Part shown: positions 25,744 through 34,404 of the stretch, piece after piece | Layout: each line of letters opens with the position of its first letter | Position numbering within the stretch: position 1 is the first letter of the stretch | NCBI RefSeq assembly: GCF_003001955.1 | Contig: NZ_PVNH01000001.1 | Coordinates: 124,001-188,000, forward strand | Source: Prauserella shujinwangii | GTDB taxonomy: Bacteria > Actinomycetota > Actinomycetes > Mycobacteriales > Pseudonocardiaceae | DNA: 64,000 bases | Direction of reading: 5' to 3' | Translations under genes and position numbers: made by a program | The notes under the pieces: generated by a model | What the model was told of the DNA's origin: nothing | Seen by the model: the letters and a program-made list of their open reading frames with translations, nothing else | Database searches by the model: none

Positions 25744-26346
25744 ATGACGCCAGCGCTCGACCCCGGCGTCGAGTACGTCGTGCTGTGCGGGGAGAACCAC
25801 GAGGCCGTCGGCTACGCGCCGAAGGCCGAGGTGCACCACAGTGACACCCCACTGCACCTGGCCTTCTCCTGCTACCTGTTCGACGAGCGGGGACGTTTCC
25901 TCGTCAGCTGGCGGGCGCGGAGCAAGCGCACCTGGCCCGGGGTGCGGACCAACTCCTGCTGCGGGCACCCGGGGCCGGGCGAGCCGGTCGACGAGGCGGT
26001 GGCCCGGCGGCTCGACGACGAGCTGGGCGTGGCCGCCGACCGGATCGAGCTCGTGCTGCCCGCCTTCCGCTACCAGGCGACGATGCCGGACGGCACGCGG
26101 GAGAACGAGGTCTGCCCGGTCTACCGGGCCACGGTCCGCGCGCCGCGCCCGCTGCGGCCGAACCCGGCCGAGGTGGACGATGCGCGATGGGTGCCGTGGC
26201 ACGAGTTCGTCGCCGAGGTGCGAGACGATCCCGAGTCCGTCTCACCGTGGTGCGCGCTCCAGGTGTCCGCGCTCGGCGAGCTCGGACCCGACCCGTTCGC
26301 CTGGCCGGTGCGGCCGGAGACGGAGCTGCCGGCGGCCGCCCGGTGA
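25744..26346 (+). CDS. idi: isopentenyl-diphosphate delta-isomerase, type 1
   Basis: 200 residues from ATG 25744 (GTCGGGA upstream). It interconverts IPP and DMAPP. The catalytic Cys lies in TNSCCGHP (Cys73, second of the pair, matching Cys67 in E. coli) and the catalytic Glu in ENEVCPVY. LHLAFSCYLFDERGRFLVSW and the Nudix-like fold are complete. It gives DMAPP, the substrate of the prenyltransferase encoded 5.6 kb away; the two are not in one operon, so a link is only possible. A terminator-like double hairpin follows. Confidence 0.95.
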   Translation: MTPALDPGVEYVVLCGENHEAVGYAPKAEVHHSDTPLHLAFSCYLFDERGRFLVSWRARSKRTWPGVRTNSCCGHPGPGEPVDEAVARRLDDELGVAADRIELVLPAFRYQATMPDGTRENEVCPVYRATVRAPRPLRPNPAEVDDARWVPWHEFVAEVRDDPESVSPWCALQVSALGELGPDPFAWPVRPETELPAAAR

Positions 26347-26373
26347 TTTTCGCAGTTCCCGGCGGTTGAGCGG

Positions 26374-26415
26374 TTTCCCGGGCCCCGCGAAGGAGGGGCC
26401 GCGGTCGGCGGGAAA
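26374..26415 (+). terminator. nested hairpin after idi
   Basis: TTTCCCG (26374-26380) pairs with CGGGAAA (26409-26415) outside an inner stem GGCCCC/GGGGCC (26381-26386 with 26395-26400). It lies 27 bp after the idi stop and before the conservon. Confidence 0.6.
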
Positions 26416-26598
26416 TCCGGATGCGCCATCATCTGCACCCTGCAGAGTGTCCGAATACGAGTGGTCGGTGACTGTGACCGTTACGCAGGGTGACCGTCGA
26501 GCCCCGGTGGGTGGGTGGCGCACCTCCGCGATCGCATCGCGTGCGCTCCGGGCCGATGGTTCGGACCTCGTGACCGGCCATGCCCCGGGTGGAGCGTC

Positions 26599-29001
26599 GT
26601 GAAAAAAGAGAAGCAGTCCGGCGAAGGACATCACAAGTCGATCCGGAAACGCCTGACCGGGACGGTGCTGATACCGAGTATCGCGCTGCTCGCCATGTGG
26701 ACGGGCGTGTCCGCGTATTTCGTCATCGAGGCCGTGTACGTCAGGACCGTCGCCTCCAGCGTCCAGGACGTGTCCATTCCCGCGGTCACGGCACTGGGTT
26801 CGATCCAGCAGGAGCGGCAGCTGAGCCTCGTCTACCTGGAACGGCCGCAGGTCGGCCTGCGGGATCTCCAGGCCCAGCAGCAGGAGATCGACCGGTCGCT
26901 GACCGAACTCCGGAGCGCGATGGCGCCGGTCAAGGAACTGGTGCCCGCCGAGATCGCCGACCGGATGAACGACCTGGAGAGCCGGCTGGACCGGCTGCCC
27001 GTGATCCGGGCGGAGATCAACCTCAGGACGATCTCGCCCGGGCAGGTCAACGACTTCTACAACCAGCTGATCGACACCGCGGCGGGGCTGTTCGACGCCC
27101 AGGCGCGCATGGTCCCCGACGTCACCGCCACGCAGGGCGGCATCGCCGCCACCGAGATCTTCCGCGCGGCGGACCAGATGTCGCGGGCCGCGTCGCTGGC
27201 GTCGAGCGCCTACGCGCAGGACGGTTTCTCCACTCAGGACCATCTGCGGTTCGCCCAGCTCGTCGGGTCCTACCGGGCCGCGCTGACGAAGCTCGCCCCG
27301 TTCATGCGCCCCGAGGTGGGCGAGCACTACCAGGAGATCACCGCGAGCGACGCGTGGAAGCGCCTCAGTGCGGCCGAGGACGCGCTCATCACGTCGGGCC
27401 CCGGGTCGCTGCCCGACCCGGGGGTCGGCGCGGTGGTGAACGAGACGCAGTGGCGTGAGCTGACCAGCCACGTCTCGACGGAGCTGACCAACCTCACCGT
27501 CGAACAGGCCGACCGCGCCTCGTCCCAGGCGCTGGCCGACGGCAACGACAACCTGCGCACGGTCGTCATCGGCAGCGCGCTGGCGCTGCTCGCCGCGATC
27601 GCGTCGATCATCGTCGCCGTCCGGGTGTCGCGGACATTGGTCGACCGCACCCTGATGACCCGGCTCGAGCGGTTGCGCAACGACTCGCTGGAACTCGCCC
27701 GGACGCGCCTGCCGAGCATCGTGAGCAGGCTGAAAGGTGGCGAGTCCGTCGACCTCAAGGCCGAGCTGCCCAGGCTGGACCACGGCCGGGACGAGATCGG
27801 GCAGGTGGCCGAGGCGTTCAACATCGCCCAGCACACGGCGGTGTCCGCCGCCGTCAGCGAGGCGAAGGCCCGCAGCGGTGTCAACAACGTCTTCCTCGGC
27901 ATCGCCCACCGCAACCAGGGCCTGGTCCACCGGCAGCTGCAGATCCTCGACCGGATGGAGAGCCGCGAGGAGAACCCGAACCAGCTGGAGGGTCTCTACC
28001 AGCTGGACCACCTCGCGACGCGGGCGCGCCGCACCACCGAGAACCTGATCATCCTCGGCGGCAAACAGCCCGGCCGGCGCTGGCGCAAGCCCGTCTGGCT
28101 GATGGACGTGCTGCGGGCCGCGGTGTCGGAGACCGAGCACTTCTCCCGCGTCGAGGTGGAGAACGTGCCGAAGATCGCGATCGTCGGCTCCGCCGTGGCC
28201 GACACGATCCACCTCGTCGCCGAGCTCGTCGACAACGCCACGTCGTTCTCCCCTCCGGGATCGCCGGTCCACATGACCAGCACGCTGGTGGCACGCGGGG
28301 TCGTCGTCGACGTCGCCGACCAGGGCCTCGGGATGAGCGACGAGGTCCAGGAGTGGGCGAACAAGATGATGGCGGAGCCGCCGGAGTTCGACGCGATGGC
28401 GCTGCGGGCCGACTCCAGCCTCGGCCTGTTCGTGGTCGCGCGGCTCGCCGCGCGGCTCGGGGTCAAGGTCATGTTCGACTCCTCGCGCTACGGTGGCACC
28501 CGCGCCACCGTGCTGATCCCGACCGAGAACCTCGCACGTGAGGTCGGCGACGACGACGTCGACGGTGCCGGTGGCGTGCAGGCGACCGGTGAGCCGGAGC
28601 GGCCCGCGGAACCCGTCGGCGCGAGTGACGGGAACGGCGGGCGGTCCACGCAGACCGTCGTCGAGTCCCGTGCGGAGCCGATCGCGTCGAGAACGGTGAT
28701 GAGCAGCGAAAGTGAAGCGCGGCGGCAGGAGGAGGACACCCGGGTCATCCCGGCGCCCACCATCCCGGCCGCCCAGCCCGACAGTTCCGAGCTCCCCGCG
28801 CGCCCCCGGCGGCGCGCGCCGTTGCCGCAACGGCAACCCCAGCAGAACCTCGTGGCGCAGCTGCGGGACGACCCCGAGGGGGACCCGGCTGACATCGAAG
28901 CCTTCACCGGCAGGACTCGCAGCACGCTCTCGGCGTTCCACAAGGGCACCCGCAGAGGGCGAGACGCCGACGGTCCAGAAGACCAGACGAGCAACCACTG
29001 A
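26599..29001 (+). CDS. cvnA: conservon sensor kinase-like protein (CvnA type) with NIT domain
   Basis: 800 residues from GTG 26599. Membrane helix 1 (LIPSIALLAMWTGVSAYFV) and helix 2 (VVIGSALALLAAIASIIVAV) flank an outer helical NIT (nitrate/nitrite-sensing) domain. A HAMP linker follows, then a kinase-like core (VFLGIAHRNQGLVHRQLQIL in place of the usual H box) and HATPase motifs ELVDNATSFSPPGSPV, VADQGLGMSD and SSLGLFVVARLA. The tail is Pro/Arg-rich and disordered. It begins a four-gene conservon (A-B-C-D), which in Streptomyces works like a GPCR-G-protein switch. The signal is unknown. Confidence 0.93.
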   Translation: MKKEKQSGEGHHKSIRKRLTGTVLIPSIALLAMWTGVSAYFVIEAVYVRTVASSVQDVSIPAVTALGSIQQERQLSLVYLERPQVGLRDLQAQQQEIDRSLTELRSAMAPVKELVPAEIADRMNDLESRLDRLPVIRAEINLRTISPGQVNDFYNQLIDTAAGLFDAQARMVPDVTATQGGIAATEIFRAADQMSRAASLASSAYAQDGFSTQDHLRFAQLVGSYRAALTKLAPFMRPEVGEHYQEITASDAWKRLSAAEDALITSGPGSLPDPGVGAVVNETQWRELTSHVSTELTNLTVEQADRASSQALADGNDNLRTVVIGSALALLAAIASIIVAVRVSRTLVDRTLMTRLERLRNDSLELARTRLPSIVSRLKGGESVDLKAELPRLDHGRDEIGQVAEAFNIAQHTAVSAAVSEAKARSGVNNVFLGIAHRNQGLVHRQLQILDRMESREENPNQLEGLYQLDHLATRARRTTENLIILGGKQPGRRWRKPVWLMDVLRAAVSETEHFSRVEVENVPKIAIVGSAVADTIHLVAELVDNATSFSPPGSPVHMTSTLVARGVVVDVADQGLGMSDEVQEWANKMMAEPPEFDAMALRADSSLGLFVVARLAARLGVKVMFDSSRYGGTRATVLIPTENLAREVGDDDVDGAGGVQATGEPERPAEPVGASDGNGGRSTQTVVESRAEPIASRTVMSSESEARRQEEDTRVIPAPTIPAAQPDSSELPARPRRRAPLPQRQPQQNLVAQLRDDPEGDPADIEAFTGRTRSTLSAFHKGTRRGRDADGPEDQTSNH

Positions 29002-29026
29002 TCGATAGGGGAATCGGATCTCACCA

Positions 29027-29452
29027 ATGAACGAGAACGGGAACTCCAAGACCGACCTCAACTGGCTGCTTGACGACATGGTGGACCGTGTGGTCGGCGC
29101 CCAGCACGCGGTCGTGCTCTCCGCCGACGGCCTGCTCATGGGGAAGTCCGCCGCGCTGGCGAAGGACGACTCCGACCAGCTGTCGGCGATGGCGTCCAGC
29201 CTGCAGAGCCTGGCGAAGGGGGTCAGCAAGCATTTCGCGCGGGGCCCGGTCCTGCAGACCCTCATCGAGATGGCGGAGGGCTACCTGTTCGTCTCGGCGG
29301 CGGGCCAGGGGGCGTGCCTCGCGGTCCTGGCGGAGGAGACCGTCGACGTCGAGATGATCGCCTACGAGATGAGCCGCCTGGTCAAGCGGGTGGGTGACTA
29401 CATGTCGGCGGCCCCGCGGGAGGCGGCGGGCTCGGTGGCCGAGGGAACGTGA
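29027..29452 (+). CDS. cvnB: roadblock/LC7 domain protein (CvnB type)
   Basis: 141 residues. A single roadblock/LC7 domain: NWLLDDMVDRVVGAQHAVVL, SADGLLMGKSAALAK, then AEGYLFVSAAGQGACLAVL. It lies 25 bp after cvnA and overlaps cvnC by ATGA. In conservons this protein is thought to act on the small GTPase encoded two genes later, as a GAP-like or scaffolding subunit. Confidence 0.94.
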   Translation: MNENGNSKTDLNWLLDDMVDRVVGAQHAVVLSADGLLMGKSAALAKDDSDQLSAMASSLQSLAKGVSKHFARGPVLQTLIEMAEGYLFVSAAGQGACLAVLAEETVDVEMIAYEMSRLVKRVGDYMSAAPREAAGSVAEGT

Positions 29453-29817
29453 TGGACGAGGACGAATGGTACGACGAGGCGGCGGGGCCGCTGGTGCGGC
29501 CTTACGCGATCACCCGTGGCCGGATTCCCGACTCGGAGTTCGAGCTGGACCTGGCCACGCAGGTGATGGCGATCCCGTCCACACAGGACCCGGTCGGGCT
29601 CACGCCGGAGCACCTGGCGATCCTGCAGTTGTGCAAGCGCCCCTTCTCGGTGGCGGAGCTCGGCGTCTACATCAAGATTCCGATCGCCGTGGTGAAGGTG
29701 TTGTGCGGTGATCTCATCGAGCGCGGCGACGTGATCGTCCGTTCGCCCACGCAGCCCGAGCAGGCCCCGGACTACGAACTACTTCAGGCGGTACTCGATG
29801 GTCTCCACAAACTATGA
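29449..29817 (+). CDS. cvnC: DUF742 protein (CvnC type)
   Basis: 122 residues. DUF742 blocks are complete: GPLVRPYAITRGRI, LDLATQVMAI, LTPEHLAILQLCKRPFSVAE, then LGVYIKIPIAVVKVLCGDLI with the wHTH-like fold. The start overlaps cvnB (ATGA) and the last 20 bases overlap the cvnD start, so the set is translationally coupled. Its biochemical role in conservons is not settled. Confidence 0.94.
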   Translation: MMDEDEWYDEAAGPLVRPYAITRGRIPDSEFELDLATQVMAIPSTQDPVGLTPEHLAILQLCKRPFSVAELGVYIKIPIAVVKVLCGDLIERGDVIVRSPTQPEQAPDYELLQAVLDGLHKL

Positions 29818-30412
29818 CGCCGGCACGTCCGAGAACGTGATCCCGACGCCGGTCAAGATCGTCGTGGCCGGCGGCTTCGGCGCGGGCAAGACGACCATGG
29901 TGGGCTCGGTCAGCGAGATCTCGCCGCTGTCCACCGAAGAGCTGATGACCCAGGCCAGCGACGGCGTGGACGACATCACCGGGGTCGAGCGCAAGACGAC
30001 GACCACGGTGGCGCTGGACTTCGGGCGCATCACCATCTCCCCGCACACCGTGCTGTACCTGTTCGGCACGCCGGGCCAGGACCGCTTCTGGTACATGTGG
30101 GACGAGCTGGCGAGGGGCGCGATCGGCACCGTCGTGCTGGTGGACACGCGGCGGCTGGACAGCAGCTTCGCCGCGATCGACTTCTTCGAGCGGCGCAAGA
30201 TTCCGTTCATCGTCGCGGTCAACTGCTTCGACGGCGCCGACCAGTACGACGAGGAGGAGATCCGCCGGGCGCTGGTGATCGCCCCGCACGTGCCGGTGCT
30301 GTTCTTCGACGCACGGCAGCGGGAGTCGAGCAAGCTGGCGCTGATCAAGCTCGTCCGTTACGCGATGAGCAAGCTGCCGAAGCCGGCAGGCATGGTCTCC
30401 TCGGCGGGCTGA
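29798..30412 (+). CDS. cvnD: small Ras-like GTPase of the conservon (CvnD type)
   Basis: 204 residues. The P-loop GGFGAGKTT spans residues 25-33. Further G motifs are the switch region KTTTTVALDFGRI, LFGTPGQDRFW (G3, DxxG changed to TPGQ as in the MglA/CvnD group) and VAVNCFDGA (NxxD). It ends the conservon and is followed by a perfect hairpin. The unit probably couples an outside signal to a cytoplasmic effector; no cytochrome P450 gene follows, unlike some Streptomyces conservons. Confidence 0.94.
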   Translation: MVSTNYDAGTSENVIPTPVKIVVAGGFGAGKTTMVGSVSEISPLSTEELMTQASDGVDDITGVERKTTTTVALDFGRITISPHTVLYLFGTPGQDRFWYMWDELARGAIGTVVLVDTRRLDSSFAAIDFFERRKIPFIVAVNCFDGADQYDEEEIRRALVIAPHVPVLFFDARQRESSKLALIKLVRYAMSKLPKPAGMVSSAG

Positions 30413-30505
30413 GCGCAGCACTCGCCGCCCCGAGCGCAGAACTCGCGCGCGCCGCGAGTTCTGCGCTCCGGCGCGCGAGTGCCGCGTTCTCGGTGCGAGA
30501 GTGCC
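30413..30505. repeat. short array of the 21-bp repeat family, inverted in the middle
   Basis: Units at 30413 (21 bases), 30434 (20), then the opposite orientation at 30463 (21) and 30484 (22). The core is GCGCAGAACTCGC or its reverse complement GCGAGTTCTGCGC. It starts directly at the cvnD stop codon and fills the 100-bp gap to the convergent tryptophanase gene. Confidence 0.8.
30432..30468. terminator. bidirectional hairpin between cvnD and the tryptophanase gene
   Basis: GAGCGCAGAACTCGCG (30432-30447) and its exact reverse complement (30453-30468) make a 16-bp stem with a 5-base loop. It lies between two convergent genes and can end both transcripts. It is built from two head-to-head 21-bp repeat units. 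Confidence 0.8.
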
Positions 30506-30512
30506 GCGCTCG

Positions 30513-31895
30513 TCACCGGTCGCGGGGCACCTGCCGCATGCGGAGGTTGAAGTGCCGCAGCACGGGTGGCGCGTCGACCACCCGGTACTCGGGCACGCGC
30601 TCCGGGTTCTTCGCGATCGACGAGAGCACGTCCGCGACGTACTCGAGATGGCTCTCGGTGTAGGTGCGGCGCGGGATCGCCAGCCGCACCAGCTCGAACG
30701 GCGCCGGCGCGACGAGTTCGTGCGCGTCGTCGAACCGGCCGAGGTAGAGCGAGCCCAGCTCGGCACAGCGGATGCCGCCCGCCAGGTACAGCTCGCAGGC
30801 GAGCGCGTGGCCGGGGAAGCCGCGCGGCGGAATGTGCGGCAGCAGCCTGCCCGCGTTGAGGTAGAGCGCGTGGATGCCCGCGGGGCGCACGATGTCCACC
30901 CCTGCCTCGTTGATCAGGTCGGCGAGGTGCGCCGTCTCCGCCGTGCGGGCGCGCAGGTAGTGCGGGTCGAGCACCTCCCGCAGGCCCTGCGCCACGCGTT
31001 CCAGGTCGTGTCCGGCCAGCCCGCCGTAGGTGCGGAAACCCTCGGTGGCGATGAGGTTGGCCTCGCAGCGCTGGGCGAGCCCGGCGTCGCGCAGCGCGAT
31101 GAACGCGCCCATCGGAGCGATGCCGTCCTTCTTGAGGCTGGTGACGCACCCGTCGGCGAGCCGGAACGCCTCCTGCGCGACCTCGCGGGGCGCATGCCCC
31201 CCGTAGCCGGGCTCGCGCTGGGTGACCAGCCACGCGTTCTCGGCGAACCGCGCGGCGTCGAGGAAGAACGGGACACCGTGCCGGTCGCAGAGCCGGCGCA
31301 CCGCCCGCAGGTTGGCCATCGACACCGGTTGCCCGCCGCCGCCGTTGTTGGTGATCGTGACGAGCACCTGGCCGACACGCCCGCCGTCCGGACCGGTGAG
31401 GGTCCGCTCCAGCGCGTCGAGGTCGATGTTGCCCTTGAACGGGTCCGTGCTGTCCAGGTCGGCCGCCTCGGGGCAGGGCAGGTCGCGGGCCTCGGCGCCG
31501 GTCAGCTCCACGTTGGCGCGCGTGGTGTCGAAATGGGTGTTGGACAGCGAGATCCGGCCGGGGCCCAGCGCCGAGCCGAACAGGACCCGCTCGGCGGCGC
31601 GGCCCTGGTGGACCGGCAGGATGTGCGGTTGCCCGGTCAGCTCGGCGACCACCTCGCGGAAGCGGAAGTAGGAGTCGGAACCCGCGTACGAGCGGTCCGC
31701 GCCCGCCGCCGCGGCCTCCTGCGCCGCCGACACCGCGCCCGTGCCGGAGTCGGTGAGCAGGTCGATCGTCACCTTGTTCGCCGGCACGTCGAACATGTTG
31801 TAGGCGGCGCCGGCGAGCACTTCTTCCCGCTCCTGCCGGGTGGTGATCGGGATCTCCCGGACGACCTGGATCCGGTACGGAGGGAAGGACTTCAC
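30513..31895 (-). CDS. tryptophanase-type beta-eliminating lyase
   Basis: 460 residues from GTG 31895 (AGCAGG upstream; family proteins start MKSFPPYRIQVVREI-like). A TTG eight codons earlier is the alternative. It is a PLP enzyme of the tryptophanase/tyrosine phenol-lyase family: LPVHQGRAAERVLFG, TITNNGGGGQPVSMANLRAV, FFLDAARFAENAWL and the PLP-Lys block VTSLKKDGIAPMGAF. It cleaves tryptophan to indole, pyruvate and ammonia. The gene just upstream encodes a DMATS-type prenyltransferase; in Streptomyces the same pair makes prenylated indoles from prenyl-tryptophan. Tyrosine specificity cannot be excluded. Confidence 0.88.
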   Translation of the reverse strand: MKSFPPYRIQVVREIPITTRQEREEVLAGAAYNMFDVPANKVTIDLLTDSGTGAVSAAQEAAAAGADRSYAGSDSYFRFREVVAELTGQPHILPVHQGRAAERVLFGSALGPGRISLSNTHFDTTRANVELTGAEARDLPCPEAADLDSTDPFKGNIDLDALERTLTGPDGGRVGQVLVTITNNGGGGQPVSMANLRAVRRLCDRHGVPFFLDAARFAENAWLVTQREPGYGGHAPREVAQEAFRLADGCVTSLKKDGIAPMGAFIALRDAGLAQRCEANLIATEGFRTYGGLAGHDLERVAQGLREVLDPHYLRARTAETAHLADLINEAGVDIVRPAGIHALYLNAGRLLPHIPPRGFPGHALACELYLAGGIRCAELGSLYLGRFDDAHELVAPAPFELVRLAIPRRTYTESHLEYVADVLSSIAKNPERVPEYRVVDAPPVLRHFNLRMRQVPRDR

Positions 31896-31915
31896 GGCGC
31901 ACCTGCTTTCTGTCG

Positions 31916-33043
31916 TCAACCGCCGAGGGGAGCGTCCGCGAGCGGTACGGGCACCGGCCGGGCCGTCCCGCGCCGCGGGGGCGTGACGTCGTAGGCCTCG
32001 GAGGAAAGGTAGACCGTCGTGCCGGAGCCGAATCCACCGAGCCGGAGGGACACGTGCGCGAGGAGCCCGCGCCCGTCCCGCAGCGGGCGGCCGGACACCG
32101 CGCCGAGCGCCCGGTCGAGATCGGCCGGGTCGAGTCCGTGTTCCGCCAGGAACGACCGGATGCGCGAGCGCGCCGTCTCGTCGTCGGGCACGTAGTCGCG
32201 GACGGGGAGGTAGAGGCTGTAGTTGCCAGGGCGGTCGGGGTCGGCCTCGACCAGGGAGTAGCTGGAGATCAGCGGGCGCCCGGCGAACGGCCCGGAGCTT
32301 CCGCCGACGAGCGCGCAGAAGCGGCCGATCTCGGACCGGTCGATCCCGCTGACGGCGGCGGCCGCCCGCTCGACGTCCGGCACCGAGGCCGCCGCGTGGG
32401 AGACGTACAGCTTGACCCGGGACAGCGGGTCGTCGTCGAGGTCGAGTGCGAAGAACGAGAACCGGTCCCGGTCTCCCCGGCTCAGGGCGTGCGCCAGGAC
32501 GATGTCGTAGGCGTTGTCCATGCCGAGCCTGCGCAGCCCCTCGGCGACCAGCTCGCGCGCCCGCTCCGGCCCGCGCACGTCCGGGTTGAAGTACACCTTG
32601 ACGCGGGGCGCCGCCCCCGGCCGGAAGATCAGGGAGAACCAGAGGGCGAACTTCCCGCGCGGCCGTTCGGGCAGGAACAGGTCCTGCACCGCCTCGAACC
32701 GGTCGGCGGTGCAGCCGTAGCGTTCGGTCACGGTGTGGAGGAAGCGCCGCGCGGCCGCCACGTTGGCGTCCGGGCCGGGCCGCTCGGCGATCGTCTCGCC
32801 GAGAACCCGGATGGCGCGGTCACCGCCGTCGTCGAACGCGAACGAGAACTCGACGGGCGTGGCGTCGTCGGCGACATCCGACGGCCAGAGCGGCCCGGCG
32901 GACAGCGGTCGCCCGCCCGCCGCGCCGAGCAGTTCCCGTAGCAGTTCGGCGGGGGTGTCCGTGTCCGTGAACCCGGCCTCTCGGCAGAGGTTCCGAAGCT
33001 GCTGACTCGTGTAATCGGACAGAGTAACGTCGGCGCCGTTCAC
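31916..33043 (-). CDS. DMATS-type aromatic (tryptophan/indole) prenyltransferase
   Basis: 375 residues, GTG start. ABBA-barrel prenyltransferase of the bacterial 6-/5-DMATS kind: EFSFAFDDGGDRAIRVLGET near the start, KFALWFSLIFRPGAAPRVKV and KVYFNPDV in the middle, VKLYVSHAAASVPDV, and NYSLYLPVRDYVPDD near the end, all basic/Tyr-lined barrel strands in the family order. It attaches dimethylallyl to an aromatic ring, most likely tryptophan, since a tryptophanase gene follows 20 bp downstream. No flavin oxygenase gene is beside it, so the product would be a prenylindole rather than the nitrile made by some Streptomyces. Confidence 0.85.
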   Translation of the reverse strand: MNGADVTLSDYTSQQLRNLCREAGFTDTDTPAELLRELLGAAGGRPLSAGPLWPSDVADDATPVEFSFAFDDGGDRAIRVLGETIAERPGPDANVAAARRFLHTVTERYGCTADRFEAVQDLFLPERPRGKFALWFSLIFRPGAAPRVKVYFNPDVRGPERARELVAEGLRRLGMDNAYDIVLAHALSRGDRDRFSFFALDLDDDPLSRVKLYVSHAAASVPDVERAAAAVSGIDRSEIGRFCALVGGSSGPFAGRPLISSYSLVEADPDRPGNYSLYLPVRDYVPDDETARSRIRSFLAEHGLDPADLDRALGAVSGRPLRDGRGLLAHVSLRLGGFGSGTTVYLSSEAYDVTPPRRGTARPVPVPLADAPLGG

Positions 33044-33228
33044 AGTCGCTCCGTGGTCTTGCGGACACTGGTCACTCGTGCCCTCGGCTGAGCACGCTTG
33101 CCGAGGTTACGCAGGTCGAGATACCGCAGGTACCACTTTGGGAGTGACGTTGGACACGGGCTGTGATCACTCTCTGGCAGAGGGTGGTACCGCCATTTCA
33201 GTGAATGGTCGCGGTCCGTGACCTCTCG

Positions 33229-34161
33229 CTACCGTACGTGGACGTCCTTTGTGGAGCTCAGCTCCGGTGCGTCCGACTCGCCGGCGAGGGCGTTGACCCG
33301 CCGCTCCTCGCGGACGGACCGGACGGCGGCGGCCAGCCCGGTGGCCCACAGCGCGCAGACCGCCACCAGGGCCGCCGCGGTGACGGCGGCACCCGCGTCC
33401 GCGGCCGACAGCAGCGTGCGGGCGTTGGTGAGCACGATCAGGCCGCCCGCGCCCGCGCCGAGGACCCGCGGCGGGAGCTTGCGCACCAGCCAGGCCGCCA
33501 CCGGGGCGGCGAGCACGCCACCGATCATCAGCCCGAGGACGACCGTGTAGTTCAGTTGCTCCTCTTCGGACAGTGCGAAGAGGAATCCGGCGCTGGCCGC
33601 CACCGCCACGACGAGCTCCGACGTGTCGACCGAGCCGACCACCTTGCGTGGCTCGAGCCTGCCCGACGAGAGCAGGGTCGTGGTCGCGACCGGGCCCCAG
33701 CCACCACCGCCGCTGGCGTCCAGGAAGCCGGCCACGAGGCCGAGCGGGCCGAGCAGCCGGGCGCCGGGCCGCTTCGTCGTGACGAGCCTGCCCAGCCGGA
33801 GGAAGGCGAACCGCACCAGCACGTAGAGGCCGAGCAGCAGCAGGACGGTCGCGATCCAGAACGAGGCGGATTCGGTGGACAGCGAGGTCAGCACGTAGGC
33901 GCCGAGTACGGCGCCGGTGGCGCCCGGCAGTGCCAGGATCCCCACCGTGCGCCAGTCCACGTTGCGGAACCGCCAGTGCGCGAGACCGGACGCCAGCGAC
34001 GTGCCCACCTCGGCCAGGTGCACCGCGGCCGAGGCGACCGCGGGGGCGGTGCCGACGGCGACCAGCGTCGTCGTGGCGGTCACGCCGAACGCCATGCCCA
34101 GCGAGCCGTCGACGAGCTGGGCGAGAAAGCCGGCAATGCCGAACAACAGGAGCGTGCGCAT
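33229..34161 (-). CDS. TauE/SafE-family sulfite exporter-like permease
   Basis: 310 residues from ATG 34161. About eight hydrophobic helices. The family repeat appears twice: AQLVDGSLGMAFGVTATTTL near the N terminus and VAGFLDASGGGGWGPVATTT in the middle, each with the G-x-G-x-G-G-G/P turn. These permeases export sulfite, sulfoacetate or similar organic acids. The C-terminal 30 residues are charged and cytoplasmic. It is divergent from a ROK regulator gene; the 243-bp gap contains no gene. Whether ROK controls it is unknown. Confidence 0.87.
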   Translation of the reverse strand: MRTLLLFGIAGFLAQLVDGSLGMAFGVTATTTLVAVGTAPAVASAAVHLAEVGTSLASGLAHWRFRNVDWRTVGILALPGATGAVLGAYVLTSLSTESASFWIATVLLLLGLYVLVRFAFLRLGRLVTTKRPGARLLGPLGLVAGFLDASGGGGWGPVATTTLLSSGRLEPRKVVGSVDTSELVVAVAASAGFLFALSEEEQLNYTVVLGLMIGGVLAAPVAAWLVRKLPPRVLGAGAGGLIVLTNARTLLSAADAGAAVTAAALVAVCALWATGLAAAVRSVREERRVNALAGESDAPELSSTKDVHVR

Positions 34162-34404
34162 TCCTACCTCGGATTCGGGGCAGCCGAACGGGGACGTGGT
34201 CCGGCCGGGTCCGGAATCGATGCTGGCAGGCGCATCGGGGCTGGTCCACGGGTGCGCGACTTTCTTTCCGAGCGAAACATAACGGGACCGGATTTCCGGG
34301 CGGAAAGGGACATCGGACGCGGCGCCTGGTGCCGTTCCGGAGGGAGCGTCTCGTATCGTTTCCCTTCGGGCGTGGAACGCGCCCACGGCGAGGGTGAGGG
34401 TTCT

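Noticed and set aside
34162-34404. ROK operator between tauE-like and ROK genes
   Set aside because: Short inverted fragments exist (around GGATTTCCGGGCGG) but none is clean or long enough to claim.
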